Program-made: the position numbers and the translations under genes
The notes under the pieces: model-generated
The model's input: the letters and a program-made list of their open reading frames with translations, nothing else
The model's database searches: none
What the model was told of the DNA's origin: nothing
Shown here: positions 24,253-32,238 of the stretch, one piece after another
How positions within the stretch are numbered: the first letter of the stretch is position 1
How the letters are laid out: every line of letters starts with the position of its first letter
NCBI GenBank assembly: GCA_041397625.1
Contig: JAWKWH010000002.1
Coordinates: forward strand, 248,001 to 312,000
Direction: 5' to 3'
Source of the DNA: JAWKWH01 sp041397625
Lineage (GTDB): Bacteria; Pseudomonadota; Alphaproteobacteria; Rhizobiales; Rhizobiaceae
Length of the DNA: 64,000 bases

Positions 24253-26010
24253 TTAGCGCATCTCTTCAGGCGCCTCGGCCCCGATCAGACCCAATCCCGA
24301 CGTCAACACATGGGAAACGGCTTGCACCAACCCCAGTCTGGCATTGGTCAATTGTGGGTTGTTAACCTTAACAAAGCGTAAGTCGCTTGTCTCATTGCCC
24401 CGGTTCCAGTGCGCGTGGAACACGGATGCGAGATCGTAGAGGTAGAACGCGATGCGGTGCGGCTCCAGCGACTGCGCCGCCGCTTCGATCATGCGCGGAT
24501 ATTCCGCGATCTTGCGTATCAGGCCGAGCTCGCCGGCATCGCTCAGCATGTGCAGGTCTCGCTTCATGGCCCCGAGATCGCCCCCCGATGTGCCGAGCTG
24601 TTCGCGCGCCTGCCGGAAAACCGAATGGCAGCGCGCCGACGCGTACTGCACGTAGAAGACCGGATTGTCCTTCGACTGCTCGGTGACCTTGGCAAAGTCG
24701 AAGTCGAGCGGCTCCATGTTCTTGCGATAGAGCATCATGAAACGCACCGGATCGCGCCCCACCTCCTCGACGACGTCGCGCAGCGTGACGAAATCGCCGG
24801 CACGCTTGGACATGCGCACCGGCTCGCCGTCGCGATAGAGCTTGACGAGATTGCACAGCAGCACGGTCAACAGCGCCGAGCCGCCGCTCAGCGCCCGGTT
24901 CAGCGCCTCCATGCGCTTGACGTAGCCGCTGTGATCGGCGCCGAGCACAAAGATCGTCTGGGTGAAGCCACGGTCGAGCTTGTCCTTCAGATAGGCGACG
25001 TCGGCGGCGAAATAGGTGAAGCTGCCATCGGACTTCATCAGCGGCCGGTCCATGTCGTCGCCGACCGCCGTGGATCGGAACAGAAGCTGCTCGCGATCCT
25101 CCCAGTCCTCCGGCGCCTGGCCTTTCGGCGGCGGAAGCTTGCCGCGGTAGACGTGGCCGTTTTCGCGCAGCCACTCGATCGCCTCGTTGATCGGACGGTC
25201 GTTGCCCGCATGCAGCGTACGCTCGGAAAAGAAGATGTCATGATGGACATTGAGCAGATCAAGGTCGGCGCGGATCATCGCCATCATGGCGTCGATGGTG
25301 CGTTCGGCGACGATCGCCAGCGCCTCGCCTTCCGGCTTGTCCTTCAGGGCCGGGCCGAATTCCACGGCAAGCGCCCTGCCGACCGGCACCAGATAGTCGC
25401 CGGGATAGAGCCCCTGCGGAATTTCGCCGATCTCCTCGCCCAGCGCCTCCAGATAGCGCAGCCAGGCGGAGCGGGCGAGCACGTCAATCTGAACGCCGGC
25501 GTCGTTGATGTAGTATTCCTTGGTAACATCGGCGCCGGCGAAGGCAAGCAGGTTGGCGAGCGTGTCGCCGACCACCGCACCCCGGCAATGGCCGACATGC
25601 ATCGGACCGGTCGGATTGGCCGATACGTATTCGACATTGATGCGATTGCCGGCGCCCTGACCGGAACGGCCGTAATCGGCGCCGGCGTCGAGGATGGCGG
25701 CCAGATGGGATGTCCAGAACGCGTCCGCCAGCCTGAGATTTATGAAGCCCGGCCCGGCGACGTCGGCGCTGTCGATATCGGCGTCCGACTGCAGGCGCTC
25801 GATGATGCGGGCGGCCAGTGCGCGCGGATTTTCGCCGACCTGCTTGGCGAGCACCATTGCCGCATTGCAGGCGATATCGCCATGGCTGGCGTCGCGCGGC
25901 GGTTCGGTCGTGATACGGGAGAAATCCGGCTCTCCGCCCTCGCCTGCCTTCAGTCCAAGCTCGACAACGGCGTCGATGATCCGCGCGCGGATGTCAGCGA
26001 AAATGTTCAT
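24253..26010 (-). CDS. argS: Arginyl-tRNA synthetase
   Basis: A 585-residue class I synthetase charging tRNA-Arg. The start is ATG 26010 (MNIFADIRARI); upstream in-frame codons are too far from the family N-terminus. The HIGH motif appears as HVGH at 138-141 in ANPTGPMHVGHCRG. The KMSKS-equivalent is RMSKRAGDF. The C-terminal DALR anticodon-binding domain ends with SHVLTSGLGLIGAEAPEEM. It is followed by the SPOR gene after 99 bases. Confidence 0.97.
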   Translation of the reverse strand: MNIFADIRARIIDAVVELGLKAGEGGEPDFSRITTEPPRDASHGDIACNAAMVLAKQVGENPRALAARIIERLQSDADIDSADVAGPGFINLRLADAFWTSHLAAILDAGADYGRSGQGAGNRINVEYVSANPTGPMHVGHCRGAVVGDTLANLLAFAGADVTKEYYINDAGVQIDVLARSAWLRYLEALGEEIGEIPQGLYPGDYLVPVGRALAVEFGPALKDKPEGEALAIVAERTIDAMMAMIRADLDLLNVHHDIFFSERTLHAGNDRPINEAIEWLRENGHVYRGKLPPPKGQAPEDWEDREQLLFRSTAVGDDMDRPLMKSDGSFTYFAADVAYLKDKLDRGFTQTIFVLGADHSGYVKRMEALNRALSGGSALLTVLLCNLVKLYRDGEPVRMSKRAGDFVTLRDVVEEVGRDPVRFMMLYRKNMEPLDFDFAKVTEQSKDNPVFYVQYASARCHSVFRQAREQLGTSGGDLGAMKRDLHMLSDAGELGLIRKIAEYPRMIEAAAQSLEPHRIAFYLYDLASVFHAHWNRGNETSDLRFVKVNNPQLTNARLGLVQAVSHVLTSGLGLIGAEAPEEMR

Positions 26011-26074
26011 CTCAAACGGGTTCCGGAATTGAATAGTCGGCGCGCCAACGGCGTGCAGCCTGGAAGGCGCCCGA

Positions 26075-27280
26075 TTATCCCAATTCAAAATCGCGGTCAA
26101 ACAATCGGCGATATTCGCCGATCGCGTAGGTGTCGGTCATGCCGGCCAGGAAATCCGCGACGTGACGCGCGCGGGTCTTGCGGGATGCACGCTCGAGACC
26201 CTCGCGCCATCCTTGCGGCATGGCGGCGTCGTCCGACAGGTAGGCGTCGAACAGTTGTCTGAGCACCTCGTCGGCCTGCTCCCTTACCGCCATCACCGTC
26301 GGATTGCGGTAGAGGTTGGCGAAAAGGAAGGCTTTCAGTTGCCGCTCGTTTTCGGCCATCCGGCCGCCGAATCCGACCACCGTTCGGCCCGCCCTACGGA
26401 CGTCGTCGGCCGTTTCGGGGCTCAGTTCGGCGATGTTGCGCACGGCGTTGGCGATCACGTCCTCGACCATGAAGGTGATCAGCCGGCGCATCAGTTCGTG
26501 GCCGGTTCGCATGGCGTCGAGCTCCGGGTAGCGTTCGCGGATCCGGCCGAGGATGTCGCGGCAGAACGGCACCTCGTCGAGCATCGCGATCGTCAGCAGG
26601 CCGGAGCGCAGCCCGTCATCGGTGTCGTGGGCGTTGTAGGCGATGTCGTCGGCGATCGCGGCGCACTGTGCTTCCAGCGAGGCAAAACTGTCCAGATCGA
26701 GCGCAAACCGCGTGTCGAAGGCCGCGATCGTCTCCGGCACCGCCGTCGCGCCGGCGTGTGGCCCGACAAGCGGACCGTTGTGCTTGACCAGCCCTTCCAG
26801 CGTCTCCCAGGAAAGATTGAGCCCCTCGAAATCCGCATAGCGGTTTTCCAGCCGGGTGACGACGCGCAGCGATTGCGAATTGTGGTCGAAGCCGCCCCAC
26901 CCGGCCATCTTTTCGTTGAGCGCATCCTCGCCCGTGTGGCCGAAGGGCGTGTGACCGAAATCATGGACCAGCGCCACCGCCTCGGCCAGATCCTCATCGA
27001 GGCGCAGGGAACGGGCCAGTGCGCGGGCGATCTGCGCCACCTCGATCGTATGGGTCAATCTCGTGCGGTAATGATCGCCCTCATGGGCGACGAAGACCTG
27101 GGTCTTGTGTTTCAGCCGCCTGAAGGCGGTGGAATGGACGATGCGGTCGCGATCGCGCTGGAACGGCGTGCGCGTCGGGCTTTCGGGCTCGGCATAGACG
27201 CGGCCGCGGCTGTTGTCCGGCATGCTCGCATAGGGCGCGCGCGGACAGTAGCCGAAGCCGATCCCGGCCAGTTCGCTCAT
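26075..27280 (-). CDS. dgt: dGTP triphosphohydrolase-like protein (HD domain)
   Basis: A 401-residue HD-domain phosphohydrolase of the dGTPase-like family, which cleaves dNTPs to nucleosides and triphosphate. HSTAFRRLKHKTQVF, the metal-binding VHDFGHTPFGHTGED and IADDIAYNAHD are all intact. The start is taken as ATG 27280 (MSELAGIGFG); an in-frame ATG 30 bases upstream would add a Cys-rich decapeptide and is less likely. It is divergent from erpA (108-base gap) and lies 64 bases upstream of argS. Confidence 0.92.
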   Translation of the reverse strand: MSELAGIGFGYCPRAPYASMPDNSRGRVYAEPESPTRTPFQRDRDRIVHSTAFRRLKHKTQVFVAHEGDHYRTRLTHTIEVAQIARALARSLRLDEDLAEAVALVHDFGHTPFGHTGEDALNEKMAGWGGFDHNSQSLRVVTRLENRYADFEGLNLSWETLEGLVKHNGPLVGPHAGATAVPETIAAFDTRFALDLDSFASLEAQCAAIADDIAYNAHDTDDGLRSGLLTIAMLDEVPFCRDILGRIRERYPELDAMRTGHELMRRLITFMVEDVIANAVRNIAELSPETADDVRRAGRTVVGFGGRMAENERQLKAFLFANLYRNPTVMAVREQADEVLRQLFDAYLSDDAAMPQGWREGLERASRKTRARHVADFLAGMTDTYAIGEYRRLFDRDFELG

Positions 27281-27325
27281 GATGAAACCGCACTCCCCGC
27301 ATCCGCACAAGCACCCGGCGGATGA

Positions 27326-27354
27326 TTGACTTGTCGCAACACGCTACATACCTA
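27326..27354 (+). promoter_or_regulatory. Weak promoter candidate for erpA
   Basis: TTGACT at 27326-27331 is followed after 17 bases by TACCTA at 27349-27354, about 35 bases upstream of the erpA start. The -35 is good and the -10 poor (3 of 6 matches). Confidence 0.3.
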
Positions 27355-27388
27355 TTCGGTATCCGCGGAAGCAAGGTTGCAAGTCACG

Positions 27389-27754
27389 ATGACGGCACAG
27401 ACTGTTGATCCGGCACCCGCCGCCGAGGGCAAGGGCGTGGAAGTCAGCGAAGCGGCGGCACGGCGCATCGCGGCGATCCTGGCCGGAGAACCCGGCATGA
27501 CGGCCTTGCGCGTCTCCGTCGAGGGCGGCGGCTGCTCAGGCTTCTCCTACAAGTTCGACCTGGTCGACGGACGCAATGACGACGACCTCGCCATCGAGCG
27601 CGACGGCGCCACCGTGCTTATCGACGAGTTGTCTCTGGTCTATATGGGCGGATCGGTGATCGATTTCGTCGACGATTTGATCGGCCAGTCATTCCAGGTC
27701 AGAAATCCCAATGCGGTCGCCTCCTGCGGCTGCGGCACCAGTTTTTCCATCTGA
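27389..27754 (+). CDS. erpA: A-type iron-sulfur carrier ErpA/IscA
   Basis: A 121-residue HesB/IscA-family protein delivering Fe-S clusters to target enzymes. The three conserved cysteines are C49 (in GGGCSGFSYKF), C113 and C115 (in SCGCGTSF). ATG 27389 is preferred over TTG 27326, because the extra 21 residues do not resemble the family. ErpA is favoured over IscA by its isolated location and the MGGSVIDFVDDL segment; no isc or suf genes are nearby. It ends 2 bases from the convergent folK. Confidence 0.9.
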   Translation: MTAQTVDPAPAAEGKGVEVSEAAARRIAAILAGEPGMTALRVSVEGGGCSGFSYKFDLVDGRNDDDLAIERDGATVLIDELSLVYMGGSVIDFVDDLIGQSFQVRNPNAVASCGCGTSFSI

Positions 27755-27756
27755 AC

Positions 27757-28299
27757 CTACGGTTCGGCCAGCCAGGCGTCGCCGGCCGTTTCGACGGCGA
27801 TGCCCGATGTGTCGATATCCGCCAGCATGTCCGAAACGCGCCGGCGGGCCACGACAAAGTCGCCGGCGATCTCGGCCAGCGGCACGAGCACGAAGGCCCG
27901 TTCGGCCAGGCGCGGATGCGGGACCGCCAGTCCAGGCTCGGCGAGCACGCGATCGCCGAAAGCGAGAATGTCGATGTCGATGACGCGCGGTCCCCAGCGC
28001 TCGCGGCGCTCACGCTTCAGCGACCGTTCGGTTTCAAGGCAGAGCTCGAGCAATTTCCGCGGCTGCCGCAGGCAACGAAGTTCGGCAACGGCATTGAGGA
28101 AATCCGGTTGATCGGTCTTGCCCCAGGGCGGCGTGCGATAGAGCGAGGAGACGGCAACGACTTCGATCCCTTCCGCCGCCGAAAGGGCGCGGATCGCGCT
28201 TGCCATGGCGCGGCGCGGATCGCCTAGATTGCCGCCAAGGCCGACAAAGATCCGCTCGGCGACCGGCTCAATGCGGCCAGACAACCGTGACCTCGACAT
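27757..28299 (-). CDS. folK: 2-amino-4-hydroxy-6-hydroxymethyldihydropteridine pyrophosphokinase
   Basis: About 180 residues; it adds pyrophosphate to hydroxymethyl-dihydropterin in folate synthesis. FVGLGGNLGDP, SSLYRTPPWGKTDQPDFLNAV and GPRVIDIDILAFGD are diagnostic. The start is uncertain: ATG 28299 overlaps folB by 32 bases; TTG 28284 has an AGG about 6 bases upstream and is also plausible. It is the last gene of folP-folB-folK. Confidence 0.92.
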   Translation of the reverse strand: MSRSRLSGRIEPVAERIFVGLGGNLGDPRRAMASAIRALSAAEGIEVVAVSSLYRTPPWGKTDQPDFLNAVAELRCLRQPRKLLELCLETERSLKRERRERWGPRVIDIDILAFGDRVLAEPGLAVPHPRLAERAFVLVPLAEIAGDFVVARRRVSDMLADIDTSGIAVETAGDAWLAEP

Positions 28300-28633
28300 G
28301 GTCCAGCACACCGCGAACCGGCGCATTGGGCTTGCGGATGGTGATCGCCGCCGTCTTGATCTGCGGGAAGCGGGCAACGAGCGCACGGGCGCATTCCAGC
28401 GCCAGCGCCTCGATCATGAAGCGCCGCTTGCCGGTGACGATCGCCTCGATCACCTCGAAGGCGACACCGTAATCGACCGTGTCGTCGATGACGTCCTCCT
28501 CGAGCGCGCGACCCGGATCGACGGTCAGTTCGGCATCGACATAGAAGCGTTGGCCCAACCGCTCTTCCTCGTCCATGATCCCGTGGCGGGCGAAGAACGC
28601 GCAGTTTTTCATGCGGATCACATAGGTCGCCAT
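28268..28633 (-). CDS. folB: Dihydroneopterin aldolase
   Basis: A 121-residue T-fold enzyme converting dihydroneopterin to hydroxymethyl-dihydropterin and glycolaldehyde. FFARHGIMDEEERLGQRFYVD and DYGVAFEVIEAIVTGKR match the family active site. The start lies immediately next to the folP stop at 28634, and the 3' end overlaps folK, so the three folate genes are one transcript. Confidence 0.94.
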   Translation of the reverse strand: MATYVIRMKNCAFFARHGIMDEEERLGQRFYVDAELTVDPGRALEEDVIDDTVDYGVAFEVIEAIVTGKRRFMIEALALECARALVARFPQIKTAAITIRKPNAPVRGVLDHVEVTVVWPH

Positions 28634-29497
28634 TCACTCGTCCTCCGGCATGGTGGCTTCGGCGGGCAAGGATGCCTGCGCGAGCACCGCATCGGCCATC
28701 CTGACCGCGTCGATATTTGTCGCGACATCGTGAACGCGCACGATCGCGGCGCCCTTGAGCCGCAGGATCGCGCTCGTGGCGGCAGTGCCGAGGTCGCGGT
28801 CGTCGCCGTCGCGTCCGGTGACGGCGCCGACGAAACGCTTGCGCGACGTGCCGACCAGCAGGGGGAAACCAAGCGCGTGCAGTTCCTCGAACCGCGCCAT
28901 CAGGGCGAGGTTCTCGTCGACGTCCTTGGCAAAGCCGAAGCCGGGATCGAGCATGATTTGCTCATCGGCGACGCCTGCCTTGCGGGCGATCGCGACGGAG
29001 CGATCCAGGAAGGAGAACTGATCGTCGATCACGTCGGGCAGCTTCCTGCGCTCGCGGCCGGTGTGCATGATGACGAGCCCGGCGCCGGTAGTGGCGGCCA
29101 GATCGGCGATCGCGCCGTCGCGCTGAAGGCCCCAGACGTCGTTGACGATGTGGGCGCCGGCTTCAAGCGCCAGGCCGGCGGTCTCGGCGCGGTAGGTGTC
29201 GACCGAAATCGCCGTACCCAGCCTGGTCGCGATCTGTTCGATCACCGGCAGGATGCGGGCCTGCTCCTCGGCGGCGGTGACGGCCGCGCCGCCGGGCCGG
29301 GTCGACTCCCCCCCGACATCGATGATGTCGGCGCCCTCGCCCGCCATGCGTTCCGCCTGGGCCAGCGCGGCCTGAAGGGAAGCAAAGCGCCCGCCATCGG
29401 AAAACGAGTCCGGCGTGACATTGAGCACGCCCATGACGAGGCCGCGCGGACCCAGTTCCAGCCTGCGGCCATGGGCGAGAAGCCAGTTCGCGGTCAC
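28634..29497 (-). CDS. folP: Dihydropteroate synthase
   Basis: A 287-residue TIM-barrel enzyme joining hydroxymethyl-dihydropterin pyrophosphate to p-aminobenzoate; it is the sulfonamide target. GVLNVTPDSFSDGG, DVGGESTRPG, DPGFGFAKD and GTSRKRFVG are all present. The start is taken as GTG 29497, which has GAGGA 7 bases upstream and gives the family N-terminus VTANWLLAHG; the longer ORF to 29665 lacks family similarity and would meet the divergent gene's start. Confidence 0.94.
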   Translation of the reverse strand: MTANWLLAHGRRLELGPRGLVMGVLNVTPDSFSDGGRFASLQAALAQAERMAGEGADIIDVGGESTRPGGAAVTAAEEQARILPVIEQIATRLGTAISVDTYRAETAGLALEAGAHIVNDVWGLQRDGAIADLAATTGAGLVIMHTGRERRKLPDVIDDQFSFLDRSVAIARKAGVADEQIMLDPGFGFAKDVDENLALMARFEELHALGFPLLVGTSRKRFVGAVTGRDGDDRDLGTAATSAILRLKGAAIVRVHDVATNIDAVRMADAVLAQASLPAEATMPEDE

Positions 29498-29664
29498 GTT
29501 CAAGTCCTCGTGGATTGATGGAACCTTATCGACGCGGATGATGCGAAAATCAATCCCGGCAGCCGCGGTTCCGCCGGGCGCGGTGCGGAACAGACCACCT
29601 TGCGCTAATCGCGCTGGTGGCGCATTGTCATCGGACAACAGGCCGTCGGCCGGAAAGACGTTCA

Positions 29665-30285
29665 ATGAAACGTTCCATTGTGGCGCTCACCCTTGTCGCG
29701 GTCGCCATGGCGCTGCCCGCGCAGGGCGCCGGACTGTCGAAAAAGTACAGCTATTTCTCCATCGGCGGTTCGAACCTGGAGGAACTGGAAAAGGAGCTCG
29801 GCCGTCGCGGGCCGAAGGTGCGCAGCACCGGCCGGCGGCATCCGGGCGCCACACAGATGGAGTTCAACACCTCGGTGACCTATGCGCGCGGCGAAAACAC
29901 CTGCCGCGTCGAGAAGGCGACGGTGGTGGTCAAGGCCAAGATCATCCTCCCGCGCTGGCGGGCCCGCGGCCGCGCCGACCGGGAGACCAGGATCGTGTGG
30001 GATACGCTTTCGGCCGATATCAAACGGCACGAGGAAAGCCACGTGATCATCGCCAAGAACCACGCGCATGAACTTGAAAAGGCGCTGATGGGACTCGGCC
30101 GCGCCAAGAGCTGCGACAGCCTTGAGGCCAAGGGCCAGAAGCTGGCGATCCGCGTCATGGAAAAACATGACGAGGCACAGGCACGGTTCGACCGGGTCGA
30201 GGGCATCAATTTCGAGGCGCGGATGCTCAGGTTGCTCAAATACCGTATCAAGCGCATCGAGGACGGCCGCATCAGCGGCGGCTAG
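29665..30285 (+). CDS. DUF922 secreted Zn-dependent protease-like protein
   Basis: A 206-residue protein with a signal peptide (MKRSIVALTLVAVAMALPAQG, cut near residue 21-23). It has the DUF922 core: HEESH at 122-126 fits a zinc-binding HExxH, and a further acidic/His stretch follows. C80 and C150 may form a disulfide. GGAAAG-like purines precede ATG 29665. It is probably a periplasmic metalloprotease-like protein, but DUF922 members are uncharacterised. It is divergent from folP with 167 bases between starts. Confidence 0.82.
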   Translation: MKRSIVALTLVAVAMALPAQGAGLSKKYSYFSIGGSNLEELEKELGRRGPKVRSTGRRHPGATQMEFNTSVTYARGENTCRVEKATVVVKAKIILPRWRARGRADRETRIVWDTLSADIKRHEESHVIIAKNHAHELEKALMGLGRAKSCDSLEAKGQKLAIRVMEKHDEAQARFDRVEGINFEARMLRLLKYRIKRIEDGRISGG

Positions 30286-30318
30286 AACGGTTCATCGTCA
30301 GGTGGAAGCGGCCCGGCG

Positions 30319-30639
30319 TCAGCCCTGCTGTTCGGGCAGGTGGACGACGAGCCCGTCCAGTTCGTCCGTCACCTTGATCTGGCATGACAGGCGCGAGTTC
30401 GGCCGCACATCGTAAGCGAAGTCGAGCATGTCCTCTTCCATCGCCTCGGGCGAACCGGTCTTTTCCGTCCAGTCGTCGTCGACATAGACGTGACATGTGG
30501 CGCAGGCGCAGGCGCCGCCGCATTCCGCCTCGATACCCGGCACAGCATTCTTGATGGCGTTTTCCATCACCGTCGAACCGTTCTCGGCCTCGACCTCGTA
30601 CCGGTTGTCGTCGTGGGTGATGTAGGTGATCCTGGCCAT
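30319..30639 (-). CDS. Adrenodoxin-type 2Fe-2S ferredoxin
   Basis: A 106-residue ferredoxin. Cluster ligands C40-x5-C46-x2-C49-x36-C86 fit the mitochondrial/ISC and P450-linked adrenodoxin class (an extra C44 lies between the first two). The start is ATG 30639 (MARITYITHD) behind a GGGG-containing stretch. No P450 or reductase gene is adjacent, so its redox partner is unknown; a role in Fe-S assembly (Fdx) is possible but usually coupled with isc genes. Confidence 0.9.
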   Translation of the reverse strand: MARITYITHDDNRYEVEAENGSTVMENAIKNAVPGIEAECGGACACATCHVYVDDDWTEKTGSPEAMEEDMLDFAYDVRPNSRLSCQIKVTDELDGLVVHLPEQQG

Positions 30640-30747
30640 GAGCCGCCCCGCTTTGTCGAACGCCATGCCCACATACCGCTTCACCATAGCGAGTCAACCG
30701 CCAATCCGGCCGGTGGCGGCAAATCGTTGCACCAACGGGGAAATTCG

Positions 30748-31488
30748 TTACGCCGGCGGCAACAGTTGCCGGTCTTCGACGATGAACGACATGCCGTGCC
30801 AGCCGAACTGGACATAGGGCAGGAAGGAAAAGCGCCCATCGTCGCCGAAACAATCGAGAAACGCCTTGCGCTCACCTGAGATCGTGCGATCGGAAAAGCA
30901 GAAATAGTCGTCGAACGCGATGATCATGCCGTGTTTCAGCCGCGGCCTGAGGAACTCGAGCACGATCGTCGTGGAACTGTGGAGATCGCAGTCGACATAG
31001 GCGAGCGCTATGTCGTGCGGCAGTTCGGGATCGTCGGCGGCCTTCCCGGCAAGTGTCCGGTCGTAGAAGCCGGCAACGGCGCGGTAGGCCAGATCGGGAA
31101 TGCCGTTGCGGCGGCAGAGCTCGACAAAATCTTCAAGCGACGTCGCCATCTTCCCCTTCTTCCAGCCCGGATGGAAATCGACATCGCCCTTCTGTTCCGG
31201 CAGGCCGGCGAATGAATCGCAAGCCCACATCAAACGCGGCTTCTTCCAGCGAATGATCTCGTCATGGGCGAGTGCGAAGGTCGTGCCGCCATGGGAACCG
31301 AATTCGACATAGTCGCCCGAAATCCCGTTGAAGGCGAGCGCGTGAAAGGCGCGACGCATGAATTCGCGCCGGTGTTCCACCTCGGAATGGCGCATATCGG
31401 CGCGAAAGAATGCGTAGGCGAGCCGCCTGCCCGCGCCGTAAACGTGTTGCAGAAAACCGGTGCGCGCCGGCTTGTGCGCCCTTGCCAT
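30748..31488 (-). CDS. TylF/MycF-type methyltransferase family protein
   Basis: About 246 residues; a class I SAM-dependent fold of the TylF group, known for O-methylation of sugars in macrolide antibiotics. Features: YVEFGSHGGTTFALAH (motif I), CDSFAGLP, and IALAYVDCDLHSSTTIVLEFL followed by GMIIAFDDYFCF (metal-binding Asp residues as in MycF). No antibiotic or polysaccharide cluster surrounds it, so the acceptor is unknown. The start is ATG 31488, with a GGA about 7 bases upstream; GTG 31530 would add 14 residues. Confidence 0.82.
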   Translation of the reverse strand: MARAHKPARTGFLQHVYGAGRRLAYAFFRADMRHSEVEHRREFMRRAFHALAFNGISGDYVEFGSHGGTTFALAHDEIIRWKKPRLMWACDSFAGLPEQKGDVDFHPGWKKGKMATSLEDFVELCRRNGIPDLAYRAVAGFYDRTLAGKAADDPELPHDIALAYVDCDLHSSTTIVLEFLRPRLKHGMIIAFDDYFCFSDRTISGERKAFLDCFGDDGRFSFLPYVQFGWHGMSFIVEDRQLLPPA

Positions 31489-31597
31489 GACCGTTCCGTG
31501 CGAGAATGCAAACCGGCTGCTTGCAATCACAGTTTCGCCGGATGGTCAAACCCGGCCGGCGAAACGACGCGCAGTAGCGGACAGAAGGGCCTTGCGG

Positions 31598-31972
31598 TCA
31601 GCGGCTGATCGACGCGATGAACTCGCGCACCGCGCGCAGCCGTTCGCCGAGTTCGGTCACCAGGGACGCCTGCTCGGGATTTTCCTCGATGGCGAAGGCG
31701 CATTCGGCGACGGCGAAGGCGCCGATGCCGCGGGCCGACCCCTTGAGCCCGTGAGCCAGACGCCGGCGTTCCGATGGGTTGGCATTGAGAATACGGTCGC
31801 CGATGATCATCGCCTGCTGCATGAAGAGTTGCAGGACCTCTTCTTCCAGCGTCCTGTCGCCCATGGTCTGGCGGGCCAGATGGACCAGGTCGACCGGGCG
31901 CGACCGCGACGGGGCGCAGGTCTCTCCGCCCGGCATGGCGAAGGCGACAGCCTCGGGGTTTGTCAGTGTCAT
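31598..31972 (-). CDS. Single-domain Hpt phosphotransfer protein
   Basis: A 124-residue histidine phosphotransfer domain. The phospho-acceptor is H74 in RLAHGLKGSARGIGA. The helix-bundle pattern surrounds it. No kinase or response regulator gene is nearby, so it would link distant partners. ATG 31972 (MTLTNPEA) is used with GGAG about 9 bases upstream; ATG 31987 and 32008 are possible. It is divergent from the large growth-pole-ring-like gene, separated by an AT-rich control region. Confidence 0.82.
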   Translation of the reverse strand: MTLTNPEAVAFAMPGGETCAPSRSRPVDLVHLARQTMGDRTLEEEVLQLFMQQAMIIGDRILNANPSERRRLAHGLKGSARGIGAFAVAECAFAIEENPEQASLVTELGERLRAVREFIASISR

Positions 31973-32035
31973 TGCAGCGTTCTCCATGCGCGCAACCGAT
32001 GGCTGCAAGCCTGCGGCAAAGGAATGGAGATGAGG

Positions 32036-32095
32036 TTAACGGCGCCAATTTTGCCCGGATTTTCGCACCCTTGCGCGTTAACCAAATATTTAAAC
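32036..32095 (+). promoter_or_regulatory. AT-rich control region with TTAA boxes (CtrA-like, tentative)
   Basis: The 266-base gap between the Hpt gene and the GPR-like gene holds TTAAC at 32036-32040, TTAACC at 32078-32083 and TTAAAC at 32090-32095. The last two TTAA cores are 8 bases apart, one more than the CtrA consensus spacing of 7. It is the only strongly AT-rich intergenic stretch in the first half of the window. A promoter for the long gene is likely here, but I cannot place -35/-10 with confidence. Confidence 0.3.
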
Positions 32096-32238
32096 TTTTT
32101 TCGGGTGCAGTTTTTGGCGGTTCCCTTTAGAGTGAGACGCCTCTACGATGGCGGGCGGTATGGGTGTATGAAATCGTGCGCTACGAGGAGCCGCGTGCGG
32201 CTTGCGCATGGTCAAAATAGTAACAGGGTTTGAGCGGC

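Noticed and set aside
23302..24381. 359-codon plus-strand frame opposite the SPOR protein
   Set aside because: Low-complexity antisense of the acidic region; no start signal and no family features.
32230..32238. TTG 32230 as start of the GPR-like gene
   Set aside because: The AGGG element ends directly in front of it; ATG 32239 has proper spacing and gives MARKSTSTKA.
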